Source of the DNA: Streptosporangiaceae bacterium
Lineage (GTDB): Bacteria > Actinomycetota > Actinomycetes > Streptosporangiales > Streptosporangiaceae
Direction: 5' to 3'
DNA: 19,362 bases
NCBI GenBank assembly: GCA_025934635.1
Contig: JAICWX010000160.1
Span: 1-19,362, forward strand
Positions 1 to 7,100 of this stretch are shown here, piece after piece (the first letter of the stretch is position 1; every line of letters begins with the position of its first letter). Position numbers and translations under genes: made by a program. The notes under the pieces were generated by a model. The model saw nothing but the letters and a program-made list of their open reading frames with translations. It searched no databases and was not told the origin of the DNA.

Positions 1-1173
1 GGCACGGTCGCCAGCGTGCAGCTGTTCACTGACTACCTGACCCGGCTCATGCGCTACGTGGAGTTCATGAAGCGGGTCGTGCCGATGCACGACGACCTCT
101 TCGACTTCTTCTACGAGGCGCTGCCCGGCTACGAGGAAGTCGGCCGGCGGCGGGTGCTGCTGGGCTGCTGGGGCAGCCTCAACAACCCCGAGTACTGCGA
201 CTTCACCTACCGGAACATGGAGGACTGGGGTCGCAAGATGTTCGTCACGCCGGGTGTCGTGGTGGACGGCAAGCTGGTCACCAACAGCCTGGTCGACATC
301 AACCTGGGCATCCGGATCCTCCTGGGTCACTCGTACTACGAGGACTGGGAAGACAAGGAGATGTTCGTCACCCACGACGAGCTGGGCAACCCGGTCGACC
401 GGCGGCACCCGTGGAACCAGCACACCATCCCCAAGCCGGGCAAGCGCGACTTCGACAACGCGTACAGCTGGACCATGTCGCCGCGCTGGTTCGACGGCCA
501 GGACTACCTGCCGCTGGACACCGGCGGCGGCCCGATCGCCCGGCTGTGGGCGACCGCGCTGGCCGGCCTGGTCGACTGCGGCTACGTACAGGCCACCGGG
601 CACAGCGTGAAGATCAACCTGCCGCGGACCATGTCCCGGCCGGAGACCACGTTCGAGTGGAAGATCCCGGTGGATAAGCAGGGCCAGCCGCTGTCCAACA
701 CGATCGAGCGGGACCGGGCCCGGACCTACTTCCAGGCCTACTCCGCCGCGGTCGCGGTGTACTTCGTCGAGAAGGCACTGGCCGAGATCCGCGCCGGGCG
801 GACCAAGACCTGGGAGTCCTTCGACGTGCCCCAGGACGCGTTCAGCTGCGGCTTCACCGAGGCGGTGCGCGGCGTGCTGTCGCACCACATGGTGATCAGG
901 GACGGCAAGATCGCGAACTACCACCCGTACCCGCCCACCCCGTGGAACGGCAGCGTGCGGGACAGCTACGGGACCCCGGGCCCGTACGAGGACGCGGTGC
1001 AGAACACGCCGCTCTTCGAGGAGAACACCAAGGACAACTTCAAGGGCATCGACATCATGCGCACGGTCCGCAGCTTCGACCCGTGCCTGCCCTGCGGTGT
1101 CCACATGTACCTCGGCGGCGGCAAGGTCCTCAAGACCGCGCACTCCCCCACGGGTGTCACGCTCGCCATGTAA
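1..1173 (+). CDS. hhyL: [NiFe] hydrogenase large subunit, group 1h type, 5'-truncated by window edge
   Basis: Large catalytic subunit of an uptake [NiFe] hydrogenase, which splits H2 at a Ni-Fe(CN)2CO centre and passes electrons to the small subunit. The frame is open from base 1, so 390 C-terminal residues are seen; family members are about 590-600 long and the N-terminal RxCGxC nickel motif lies outside the window. The second nickel motif is intact near the end (DPCLPCGVH). After its histidine comes a 22-residue tail (MYLGGG...TLAM), the peptide normally cut off by the maturation protease once Ni is inserted; that protease is encoded at 4334. The body resembles the high-affinity actinobacterial group 1h enzymes in overall sequence and in the neighbouring DUF genes. 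The small subunit should lie just upstream. Group assignment is from recalled sequence and context, not from a tree. Confidence 0.95.
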   Translation, partial: GTVASVQLFTDYLTRLMRYVEFMKRVVPMHDDLFDFFYEALPGYEEVGRRRVLLGCWGSLNNPEYCDFTYRNMEDWGRKMFVTPGVVVDGKLVTNSLVDINLGIRILLGHSYYEDWEDKEMFVTHDELGNPVDRRHPWNQHTIPKPGKRDFDNAYSWTMSPRWFDGQDYLPLDTGGGPIARLWATALAGLVDCGYVQATGHSVKINLPRTMSRPETTFEWKIPVDKQGQPLSNTIERDRARTYFQAYSAAVAVYFVEKALAEIRAGRTKTWESFDVPQDAFSCGFTEAVRGVLSHHMVIRDGKIANYHPYPPTPWNGSVRDSYGTPGPYEDAVQNTPLFEENTKDNFKGIDIMRTVRSFDPCLPCGVHMYLGGGKVLKTAHSPTGVTLAM

Positions 1174-1182
1174 GGAGGCTTG

Positions 1183-1725
1183 ATGCCCGAAGGGCACGAT
1201 GTGCAGGCAACCGGCGAGCGGGTCGAGGCACTGCTCGCTGAGCTCCGCTCGCAGGCCGGGCCGCAGGTCGCGGCCACCGCCGAGGAACTGGTGAGCTGCC
1301 TGGTGGAGCTGTACGGCGCCGGGCTGGCGCGGGTGGTCCAGCTCCTCGGCGAGGACGAGGCTGGCCCGCAGCTGATGGACAAGCTGGTCGCGGACCCGCT
1401 GGTGGAGAGCCTGCTGCTGGTGCACGACCTGCACCCGCTCGACACCAGCGCCCGCGTCCGGCAGGCCGTCGAGGGAGTCCTGCCCCAGCTCGGCTCGCAC
1501 GCCGGCGACGTCGAGTACCTCGGCCTCGACGACCAGGGCGTGCTGCGACTGCGGCTGGTGCAGGGCGGCTGCTCGGCCGCTACCGCCCGGGACCTGATCT
1601 CCAAGGCCGTGGCCGCGGCGGCGCCCGAGGCGGCCGGGGTCGGCATCGAGATGGTCGCCCCGCCCGCGGAACTGCCGCTGCTGCAGATCAGCCGGCACCC
1701 GATGGGTCTCCAGGGCACGCGGTGA
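1183..1725 (+). CDS. NifU C-terminal-domain-like protein lacking CxxC, hydrogenase-associated
   Basis: 180 residues. Residues about 90-155 resemble the NifU C-terminal (Fe-S scaffold/carrier) fold: a helix with RVRQAVEGVLPQL, a strand pair with DVEYLGLDDQGVLRLRL, then a loop and helix. The loop that carries CGSC in true NifU is QGGCSAAT here, leaving a single cysteine (C130), so a conventional two-cysteine cluster site per monomer is absent. Residues 1-85 are mainly helical, ending in HDLHP (81-85). I chose ATG 1183 over TTG 1180 because GGAGG at 1174-1178 sits 4 bases before the ATG but only 1 base before the TTG. It starts 9 bases after the large subunit stop. NifU-like genes are known companions of group 1h hydrogenases. 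A role in Fe-S delivery or in holding an assembly intermediate is inference. Confidence 0.8.
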   Translation: MPEGHDVQATGERVEALLAELRSQAGPQVAATAEELVSCLVELYGAGLARVVQLLGEDEAGPQLMDKLVADPLVESLLLVHDLHPLDTSARVRQAVEGVLPQLGSHAGDVEYLGLDDQGVLRLRLVQGGCSAATARDLISKAVAAAAPEAAGVGIEMVAPPAELPLLQISRHPMGLQGTR

Positions 1726-2435
1726 GTACGCACGGCCCTGGATCCGGGGTCACCGGGCTGCGCCGTTTCGTGAAACGGCCGGCCTCGACCCCGGCTCCGG
1801 GCATCCCGCTGCCCGGCCCGCAGAACACCAGCGCCCAGGCGGACCAGGACGCCGAGCGGTGCGAACTGTGCAGCGAGGTCCTCGACGGGCGGCACGGGCA
1901 CCTGGTCGACACCGACAAGCGGTCGATCGCCTGCGCCTGCCGCGCCTGCTACCTGCTGTTCACCCACGGCGGGGCGGCGGCCGGCGGCAAGTACCGGGCG
2001 ATACCCGAGCGGATCTGCCACGACCCGCAACGGCCGCTGGACCCGCTGGACTGGAACGAGCTCCAGATCCCGGTCACGATGGCCTTCTTCTTCCGCAACT
2101 CGGCGCTGGACCGGGTGGTGGCGGGCTACCCGAGCCCGGGCGGGGTCACCGAATGCGAACTCGATCTCGAGGCGTGGGACCGGCTCGCCGTCGCGTACCC
2201 GCTGCTCGCGGAGCTGACGCCGGACACCGAGGCCATTTTCGTCCACTCCGAAGAGGTCTTCCTGATCCCGATCGACATGTGCTACTCACTGGTCGGCGAG
2301 CTCCGGCTGTACTGGCAGGGGTTCGACGGCGGGGCCGAGGTCCACGCGGCGCTGGATAAGTTCCTGACCGGCCTGCGGCGGCGTGCGGTCGTACTCGCCC
2401 CCGCAGCCCGGGAAGGGGAGCGCCGACATGGCTGA
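1722..2435 (+). CDS. DUF5947-like hydrogenase-cluster protein with cysteine-rich metal motif
   Basis: 237 residues from a GTG that overlaps the previous stop by 4 bases (GTGA at 1722-1725). The first ~40 residues are Pro/Ala-rich and probably disordered. A cysteine cluster follows: C47 and C50 (CELC), H58 and H60, then C71, C73 and C76 (CACRAC) and YLLF. The pattern CxxC-x20-CxCxxC suggests zinc or Fe-S binding. The rest is a mixed fold with no catalytic motif I recognise. I assign it to the DUF5947 family from memory of that family's presence in actinobacterial hydrogenase clusters. A structural or maturation role in the hydrogenase complex is inferred from context only. It is probably cytoplasmic, as there is no signal peptide or membrane segment. 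Confidence 0.8.
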   Translation: MSTHGPGSGVTGLRRFVKRPASTPAPGIPLPGPQNTSAQADQDAERCELCSEVLDGRHGHLVDTDKRSIACACRACYLLFTHGGAAAGGKYRAIPERICHDPQRPLDPLDWNELQIPVTMAFFFRNSALDRVVAGYPSPGGVTECELDLEAWDRLAVAYPLLAELTPDTEAIFVHSEEVFLIPIDMCYSLVGELRLYWQGFDGGAEVHAALDKFLTGLRRRAVVLAPAAREGERRHG

Positions 2436-3114
2436 CCTGATCTTCGGCTGTACCGGCACGACCGCGGACCGGTTCGCCGTGACGCCGACCCTGACCTTCC
2501 AGCTGGCCATCACCGAGCGGTCCGGCGTCAAGGTGCACGCGATCGCGCTGCGCTGCCAGATCCGCATCGAGCCGCACCGCCGCCGCTACTCCGCGGCCGA
2601 GGCGGAGCGGCTGCACGACCTGTTCGGCGACCCGTCCCGCTGGGCCGAGACGGTCAAGCCGATCCAGCTGGCCACGGTCACCGCGATGGTCCCCGGCTTC
2701 ACCGCGGTGACCGAGATCGACCTCCCGGTGCCGTGCACCTACGACCTGGAGGTCTCCTCGGCCCGCTACCTGCAGGGCCTGGACGACGGCACGATCCCGC
2801 TGCTGCTGCTGTTCAGCGGCACCGTCTTCATCGCCACCGAGACGGGCTTCTCGGTCGAGCTGGTGCCGTGGAGCGCCGAGGCCACGTACCGGATGCCGGT
2901 GTCGGTCTGGCGCGGGCTCGTCGACGCGCACTTCCCCGGCCGGGCCTGGCTGAGCTGCAACCGGGAGACCCTGGACGCGCTGTCCGGCTTCAAGGCCCGG
3001 CACGCGCTGCCGACCTGGGACGCCACCCTGAACGCGCTGCTGGACGCAGTAGAACCGCGAGATCCGGCCGCGGCGCCCGAGCACGAGGGCGAGACGGGGG
3101 CCGGGTTGCGATGA
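2428..3114 (+). CDS. DUF6084-like hydrogenase-cluster protein, function unknown
   Basis: 228 residues starting at ATG 2428 (MADLIFGCTG), overlapping the previous gene by 8 bases. A purine-rich site (GGAAGGGGAG, 2411-2420) lies 7 bases upstream, which decides this start over an in-frame GTG at 2383. The protein is beta-rich, with alternating strands such as TPTLTFQLAITE, VHAIALRCQIRIEP, TEIDLPVPCTYDLEV and LLLLFSGTVFI, then a C-terminal helical part (FKARHALPTWDATLNALLDAV). There is no transmembrane segment or metal-motif cluster. The DUF6084 assignment is recalled, based on length, opening residues and position between a DUF5947-like gene and the hydrogenase peptidase. The fold looks like a beta-sandwich scaffold, so it may bind a partner; that is inference. 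Confidence 0.78.
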   Translation: MADLIFGCTGTTADRFAVTPTLTFQLAITERSGVKVHAIALRCQIRIEPHRRRYSAAEAERLHDLFGDPSRWAETVKPIQLATVTAMVPGFTAVTEIDLPVPCTYDLEVSSARYLQGLDDGTIPLLLLFSGTVFIATETGFSVELVPWSAEATYRMPVSVWRGLVDAHFPGRAWLSCNRETLDALSGFKARHALPTWDATLNALLDAVEPRDPAAAPEHEGETGAGLR

Positions 3115-4337
3115 ACCTCGAATCCGTTCGGAAAATCGCGGACGCGGTGCTGTACGAGGGGTACATCCTGTACCCCTACCGGGCTTCCGCGCAGAAGAAC
3201 CAGAGCCGCTGGCAGTTCGGCGTGATCATGGCGCCGGGCTACGCCGCGGCCGAGGAATCGGAGCTCAGCGTCACCCGGGCCGAGGTCGTGCTGGCGCCGA
3301 CCGGGACACCCGTGGTCGGGGTCCTGCTGCGGTTCCTGCAGGTCCAGCGGCGGACGGCCGACGGCGCGGAGTGGGACGAGGCGGTGGAGCGCGAGGTGGA
3401 GGTGACCGCGGACGCCGCCGCGCTGGCCGGGCCGGGGGTCACGCACGCGTTCACCATCGAGGGCGGCGAGGACCGCGAGGACGCGGTGGTGCGGCGCCGG
3501 GAGCCGCTGGCCGGCGCGATCACGGTGCGGACCGTTGCGGTCCCCGGACCCTGGCGGACCGTACGGCTGCAGGTCCTCGTCGAGAACCGAACGGAGACAG
3601 CCATCCCGCCTCGCCGCCGCGAAGACGCGCTCCCGACGGCGCTCGTCGCGGCGCACACCATCATCACCGTGACCGGCGGTGAGTTCATCTCGATGACCGA
3701 CCCGCCGGAGTGGGCGCGTCCGGCCGTCGCGGACTGCCGCAACGAGGGCGGCTGGCCGGTGCTGGCCGACCCGGACGGCGGCCGCCAGGTCGTGCTGTCC
3801 TCGCCGATCATCCTGTACGACCACCCCGAACTGGCCGCCGAGAGCCCGGGTGAGCTCTACGACGGCACCGAGATCGACGAGATCCTCACGCTGCGCACGC
3901 TGGCGCTCTCCGACGCCGAGAAGGCCGAGGCCCGGGCCACCGACCCGCGGGCGGCCGCACTGCTGGACCGGGTCGAGTCGATGGACGCGCAGACCATGGC
4001 GCAGCTGCACGGGACGATGCGATTCCCGGTGCCGGACGCGCCCTGGTGGGATCCGGAGGCGGACGCCTCGGTGTCACCGGAGACCGACAGCGTGACCATC
4101 GACGGCCGGCCGGTCGCGCGGGGCAGCCGGGTCCGGCTGCGGCCGGGCGCCCGCCGGGCCGACGCCCAGGACATGTTCCTGGTCGGCCGGATCGCCGAGG
4201 TCCAGGCGGTGCTGCACGACGTGGACGACACCCCGTACCTGGCCGTGTCGCTGGCCGGCCAGCCGGACGAGGACATCAGGATCGCGCACGGCCGCTTCCT
4301 GTACTTCATGCCCGACGAAGTGGAGCCGTGCTCGTGA
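3111..4337 (+). CDS. 408-residue hydrogenase-cluster protein of unknown function
   Basis: Starts at ATG 3111, which forms an ATGA overlap with the preceding stop; the open frame runs further upstream but only as a shadow of the previous gene. It opens MNLESVRKIADAVLYEGYILYPYR. Residues about 40-180 are beta-rich (SELSVTRAEVVL, VVGVLLRFLQVQRR, ITVRTVAV, TVRLQVLVENRTE). A middle stretch has HTIITVTGGEFISM, DPPEWARPAV and VVLSSPIILYDHPELA. A helical region with LTLRTLALSDAEKAEA follows, then a C-terminal small beta-barrel-like part (DGRPVARGSRVRLRPG ... DMFLVGRIAEVQAVL). No catalytic motif is recognised. Genes of this size and opening sequence recur beside group 1h hydrogenases, as far as I recall, so it is likely a cluster-specific structural or assembly protein. 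Confidence 0.8.
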   Translation: MNLESVRKIADAVLYEGYILYPYRASAQKNQSRWQFGVIMAPGYAAAEESELSVTRAEVVLAPTGTPVVGVLLRFLQVQRRTADGAEWDEAVEREVEVTADAAALAGPGVTHAFTIEGGEDREDAVVRRREPLAGAITVRTVAVPGPWRTVRLQVLVENRTETAIPPRRREDALPTALVAAHTIITVTGGEFISMTDPPEWARPAVADCRNEGGWPVLADPDGGRQVVLSSPIILYDHPELAAESPGELYDGTEIDEILTLRTLALSDAEKAEARATDPRAAALLDRVESMDAQTMAQLHGTMRFPVPDAPWWDPEADASVSPETDSVTIDGRPVARGSRVRLRPGARRADAQDMFLVGRIAEVQAVLHDVDDTPYLAVSLAGQPDEDIRIAHGRFLYFMPDEVEPCS

Positions 4338-4819
4338 GCGGCGCGGAGGTGACCGGGCGGACGCTGGTGGCGGGCGTGGGCAACATCTTCCTGAGCGACG
4401 ACGCGTTCGGCTGTGAGGTGATCCGGCTGCTGGCCGGGCGGCCGGTGCCGGCCGGGGTGCAGGTCAGGGACTTCGGCATCCGCGGGGTGCACCTGGCCTA
4501 CGACCTGCTCGACGGGTGCGACCTGTTCGTCCTGGTCGACGCGGCGGCGCGGGGCGAGGCGCCGGGCACGGTCAGCGTCATCGAGGTCGAGGTACCGGAA
4601 CCCGATCCATCGGCCGGGCCGGTCATGGACGCGCACGACCTGACCCCGGACGCCATCTTCACCCTGCTCGGCTCGCTCGGCGGCCGTCCCGGCCGCAGCC
4701 TGCTGGTGGCCTGCGAGCCCGCCGACGTCAGCGCCGGGATGGGCCTGTCCGAGCCGGTCCGGCAAGCTCTGCCGCACGCGGTGCGGACTGTGGAAGAGAT
4801 CCTCCGGAAGGAGGTGTAA
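4334..4819 (+). CDS. hyaD: Hydrogenase C-terminal maturation endopeptidase (HyaD/HybD family)
   Basis: 161 residues. This nickel-dependent peptidase removes the C-terminal tail of the large subunit after Ni insertion, here the 22-residue tail at 1108-1170. Family marks are all visible: the opening strand and loop LVAGVGN (11-17), the metal ligand in SDDAFG (D23, aligning with E16 of HybD and D16 of HycI), the second ligand in LVDAA (D69) and the third in DAHDLTP (H101). Length is normal. Start chosen as GTG 4334, which overlaps the previous stop as GTGA and has GGAG at 4322-4325; GTG 4328, two codons earlier, is also possible. Tight coupling with the structural genes fits a protease dedicated to this hydrogenase. 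Confidence 0.93.
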   Translation: MSGAEVTGRTLVAGVGNIFLSDDAFGCEVIRLLAGRPVPAGVQVRDFGIRGVHLAYDLLDGCDLFVLVDAAARGEAPGTVSVIEVEVPEPDPSAGPVMDAHDLTPDAIFTLLGSLGGRPGRSLLVACEPADVSAGMGLSEPVRQALPHAVRTVEEILRKEV

Positions 4820-4823
4820 AGGC

Positions 4824-4943
4824 ATGCTGAGCAGGCTGGTGGCGGCGGCCGTGGTGGTAGCGGTCGTGGCAGTGGTGGTCGACTCGATACCGGACATCAA
4901 GCGGTACCTCGAGATTCGCGACATGTTAGTCCCGGGCGGATGA
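4824..4943 (+). CDS. 39-residue single-span membrane peptide, DUF6893-like
   Basis: ATG 4824 with the purine-rich sequence GGAAGGAGGTG just upstream (4807-4816, running into the end of the previous gene), 4 bases after the peptidase stop. The peptide has an N-terminal MLSRL, a hydrophobic run of Val/Ala (residues about 5-19), then DSIPDIKRYLEIRDM and a short tail. The layout of one membrane helix followed by IPDIKRYLxIRxM matches what I recall of the DUF6893 small-protein family of actinobacteria. It probably sits as an N-in single-span protein with the basic RYLxIR segment at the membrane surface. Its place inside the hydrogenase operon suggests a membrane anchor or accessory peptide, which is inference. 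It is easily missed because of its length. Confidence 0.75.
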   Translation: MLSRLVAAAVVVAVVAVVVDSIPDIKRYLEIRDMLVPGG

Positions 4944-4971
4944 GTCCGCGGGCACGAGGAACGGGAGCGTC

Positions 4972-5334
4972 ATGCACGAGTACGGCTTGGCCGAGGGCGT
5001 GCTGGACACGGTGCGCCAGCGCGCCGGCGGTCGCAAGGTGACGGGCCTCCGGGTCCGGTTCGGCGTCCGGCACGCGGTCGTCGAGGAGTCCCTGGCCCAG
5101 GCCTTCGGCTTCGTCGCCGAGGGAACGGAAGCAGCCGGCGCCGAGGTCAAGCTGATCACGGTGCCGGCCACGCTCAGCTGCCAGGACTGCGGCCAGACGG
5201 CGGAGACCGCCGACGTGCTGGCCGTCTGCCCGCACTGCGCCGGGGAGAACGTCGATATCACCGGCGGCGACGAGATGACCCTCGAATCGATCACCTACGA
5301 GCCGGTGCCTGCGCCCGCCTCCGAGCGGGGCTAG
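4972..5334 (+). CDS. hypA: Hydrogenase nickel-insertion protein HypA
   Basis: 120 residues, the usual length. HypA delivers Ni to the hydrogenase large subunit, normally with the GTPase HypB. The conserved N-terminus MHE (H2, E3) forms the nickel site, so ATG 4972 must be the start. The structural zinc site is complete: C70 and C73 (CQDC), C86 and C89 (CPHC). GGGAG lies about 5 bases upstream of the start. It follows the small membrane peptide after 28 bases and is followed by hypC after 2 bases. HypB is not in the window, so its partner GTPase must be encoded elsewhere, perhaps upstream of the left edge. Confidence 0.95.
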   Translation: MHEYGLAEGVLDTVRQRAGGRKVTGLRVRFGVRHAVVEESLAQAFGFVAEGTEAAGAEVKLITVPATLSCQDCGQTAETADVLAVCPHCAGENVDITGGDEMTLESITYEPVPAPASERG

Positions 5335-5336
5335 CC

Positions 5337-5651
5337 ATGTGCCTGGGGATCCCGGCCCAGCTGGTGGCGGGCGAGACCGGCCACCAGGACCTGGTCATGG
5401 CCACGGTCGGCGGCGTGCCGCGGCCGGTGAACATCGGCCTGCTGGAGGAACGGCCGGAACCGGGCGACTGGATCCTGGTGCACATGGGCTTCGCGCTCAA
5501 CACCATGACCGAGGCCGAAGCCGCGGACGCGCTGGCGGCCCTGGGGGCCGAGCGCGCCGCCGAGGACCGCGAGGTGGCCGCCATGCAGGCGGCCATGGAC
5601 GCCGCGGCGCAGGCGGAGGAGGAAGCCATCGCCGCGCGGTGGATGTCGTGA
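5337..5651 (+). CDS. hypC: Hydrogenase assembly chaperone HypC with C-terminal helical extension
   Basis: 104 residues. HypC with HypD carries the Fe(CN)2CO group and brings it to the large subunit precursor. The essential N-terminus MCLGIP is present (C2 is exposed after Met removal), and the conserved histidine is in DWILVHMGFAL (H49). The core ends near residue 65; beyond it is an Ala/Glu-rich helical tail (about 65-100) of the kind some HypC proteins carry. The ATG follows the hypA stop by 2 bases, and its own stop overlaps the next start by 4 bases, so it is translated as part of the operon. HypD, its usual partner, is absent from the window. Confidence 0.95.
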   Translation: MCLGIPAQLVAGETGHQDLVMATVGGVPRPVNIGLLEERPEPGDWILVHMGFALNTMTEAEAADALAALGAERAAEDREVAAMQAAMDAAAQAEEEAIAARWMS

Positions 5652-6463
5652 CCGGGCCAGCGCCGACGGGGCCGGGACCGGGCGGCCCCGGCCAGAGCGG
5701 GCCCCGGATGTTCGTCCGGTACGCCTACCCGCCGAACGCCCTCGGATACTGCGGACCGGACGGCTTCGCCGATTACGCCGCGGCCGGCGTGGTCGACCAG
5801 GGACTGGTCAAGCAGGCCCAGGCGTTCTCGGGCGCCTGGCCGTACCTGGAGCTGATCGCGGCCGGCAGCGGCATCCCCGACCCGCTCGACCACCGGGTGG
5901 TGGAGGCCTACTGGGTCGGCAACGACCTGCTGGACCGGGTCCTGACCGGCCAGCTCGGCGACTCGATGGCCGAGCGGTTCCGCAAGCAGGTGGGGAACAA
6001 GTTCCAGTTCCTGGCGGAGGGCGTGCTGGCGGGCGGCGTGCCGCATCACAGCTTCCACGTGTTCGGCGTGTATCCGTGGGTGGGCCTGCTCAGCAACGAC
6101 CGGATGACCAAGCACGCGCTGAACGTGCTGGACCGGTGCCGGGTCCGGTGGGGCAAGGTGACCGCCGTCCACGGCGACCAGGCCACGGTGGAATCCCGGC
6201 CGCTGCTCTGGGACGGGCGGCTGCTGACGCTGGGCGAGCCCGCCGCCGAGACGGCCCGGCTGGCGCTGGACGGCACGGTGCTAGCCAGTACGGCGCTTAC
6301 TTATGACATCGCCCCCGGCGACTGGGTGGCGCTGCACTGGGACTGGATCTGCGACAAGCTCACCGACCGCCAGCTCCGCGCGCTGCGCGGCTACAGCCAG
6401 CGCCACCTGGACATGGTCAACCACCGCGTCGAGCACCCGGGAACCGTCGCCGCCCTCGGCTGA
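5648..6463 (+). CDS. DUF6390-like hydrogenase-cluster protein, function unknown
   Basis: 271 residues from GTG 5648, which overlaps the hypC stop as GTGA; an in-frame ATG at 5708 (MFVRYAYPPNALGYCGP) is a possible alternative, and the 20 residues between are Gly/Pro-rich. The body is soluble, with YLELIAAGSGIPDPLDHRVV, AYWVGNDLLDRV and HHSFHVFGVYPWVGLL in its first two thirds, including three histidines close together in HHSFH. The C-terminal third includes WGKVTAVHGDQATVESRPLLWDG and DWVALHWDWICDKL, a beta-rich part. I recall this family (DUF6390) as a regular neighbour of actinobacterial hydrogenases. The chemistry is unknown; a maturation or cofactor-handling role is suggested by its fusion-like coupling to hypC. 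Confidence 0.8.
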   Translation: MTGPAPTGPGPGGPGQSGPRMFVRYAYPPNALGYCGPDGFADYAAAGVVDQGLVKQAQAFSGAWPYLELIAAGSGIPDPLDHRVVEAYWVGNDLLDRVLTGQLGDSMAERFRKQVGNKFQFLAEGVLAGGVPHHSFHVFGVYPWVGLLSNDRMTKHALNVLDRCRVRWGKVTAVHGDQATVESRPLLWDGRLLTLGEPAAETARLALDGTVLASTALTYDIAPGDWVALHWDWICDKLTDRQLRALRGYSQRHLDMVNHRVEHPGTVAALG

Positions 6464-6494
6464 GGCGCGCCGTCAATCCGGGGAGGAATCCTCA

Positions 6495-7058
6495 GTGTTC
6501 GGACTGATATCGCTCGGGTGGGTGCTCAGCCTCGACAACTTCCGCAGCTCCCTCGTGCTCGGCGGGCTCAGGCCAACCTTCCGCCAGTCGGTCAAGACAT
6601 CCGTCATCTTCGGCGTATGGGACGGCGTCGCACCGGTGGTCGGCATCCTCATCGGGCACTTCCTGAGCGACAAGCTCGACAACGCCGCCGACACGGCCGC
6701 AATGATCGGGCTCGGCGTCTACGGGCTGTTTCTCATCATCCGGGCGATGATCACACCACAGCGCGCGGACCCGGACCTGAGATGGGCCAGGTTCGGCTTG
6801 CCGATCCCGCTGAGCGTGGACAATGTCGCGGCCGGCACAGCGCTTGGCCTGGCCGGCTACTCCCCCTGGCTCGCGCCCGTCCTGTTCGGAGTCATGACCT
6901 TCGTGATGTCGGTCGCCGGGCACCAGATCGGCCGCACGGCGGCTCACCTCTTCAGCTTCATCCCCAAGCTCAACCTCGACCTGGTGACCGGGATCTGCTT
7001 CGTCCTCATAGCGGTCTTGATGGCGCTCGGCGTTACCCTGCCGCTCTCGGGCGACTGA
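6495..7058 (+). CDS. MntP-like (DUF204) six-helix metal efflux membrane protein
   Basis: 187 residues from GTG 6495, with GGGAGGAA at 6481-6488 as ribosome binding site; earlier in-frame codons lie inside the previous gene. The length equals E. coli MntP (188). Six hydrophobic spans are visible, arranged as two three-helix halves. The paired acidic motifs of the family occur as LSLDNF (D14) and LSVDNV (D109), matching D16 and D118 of MntP; the residue after each Asp is Asn rather than the usual Ala. A further acid D43 (VWDG) takes the place of a conserved Glu. The family exports Mn2+. It follows the hydrogenase cluster by only 31 bases in the same direction, so co-transcription is likely, but the metal (Mn, Ni or another) is not proven. 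Confidence 0.75.
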   Translation: MFGLISLGWVLSLDNFRSSLVLGGLRPTFRQSVKTSVIFGVWDGVAPVVGILIGHFLSDKLDNAADTAAMIGLGVYGLFLIIRAMITPQRADPDLRWARFGLPIPLSVDNVAAGTALGLAGYSPWLAPVLFGVMTFVMSVAGHQIGRTAAHLFSFIPKLNLDLVTGICFVLIAVLMALGVTLPLSGD

Positions 7059-7100
7059 TGCCGCTCCCATGCCGACGCTGTGATCTCCTACGATCTAGCT

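Noticed and set aside
966..2246. 426-residue open frame on the - strand across hhyL, the NifU-like gene and the DUF5947-like gene
   Set aside because: It lies opposite three well-supported genes, its protein is low-complexity Arg/Pro/Ser, and it spans gene borders; a high-GC shadow frame.
4334..4819. Loss of a catalytic residue in the maturation peptidase (Asp for Glu16 of HybD)
   Set aside because: Asp is also found at this position in HycI-type peptidases and can bind the metal, so this is normal variation.
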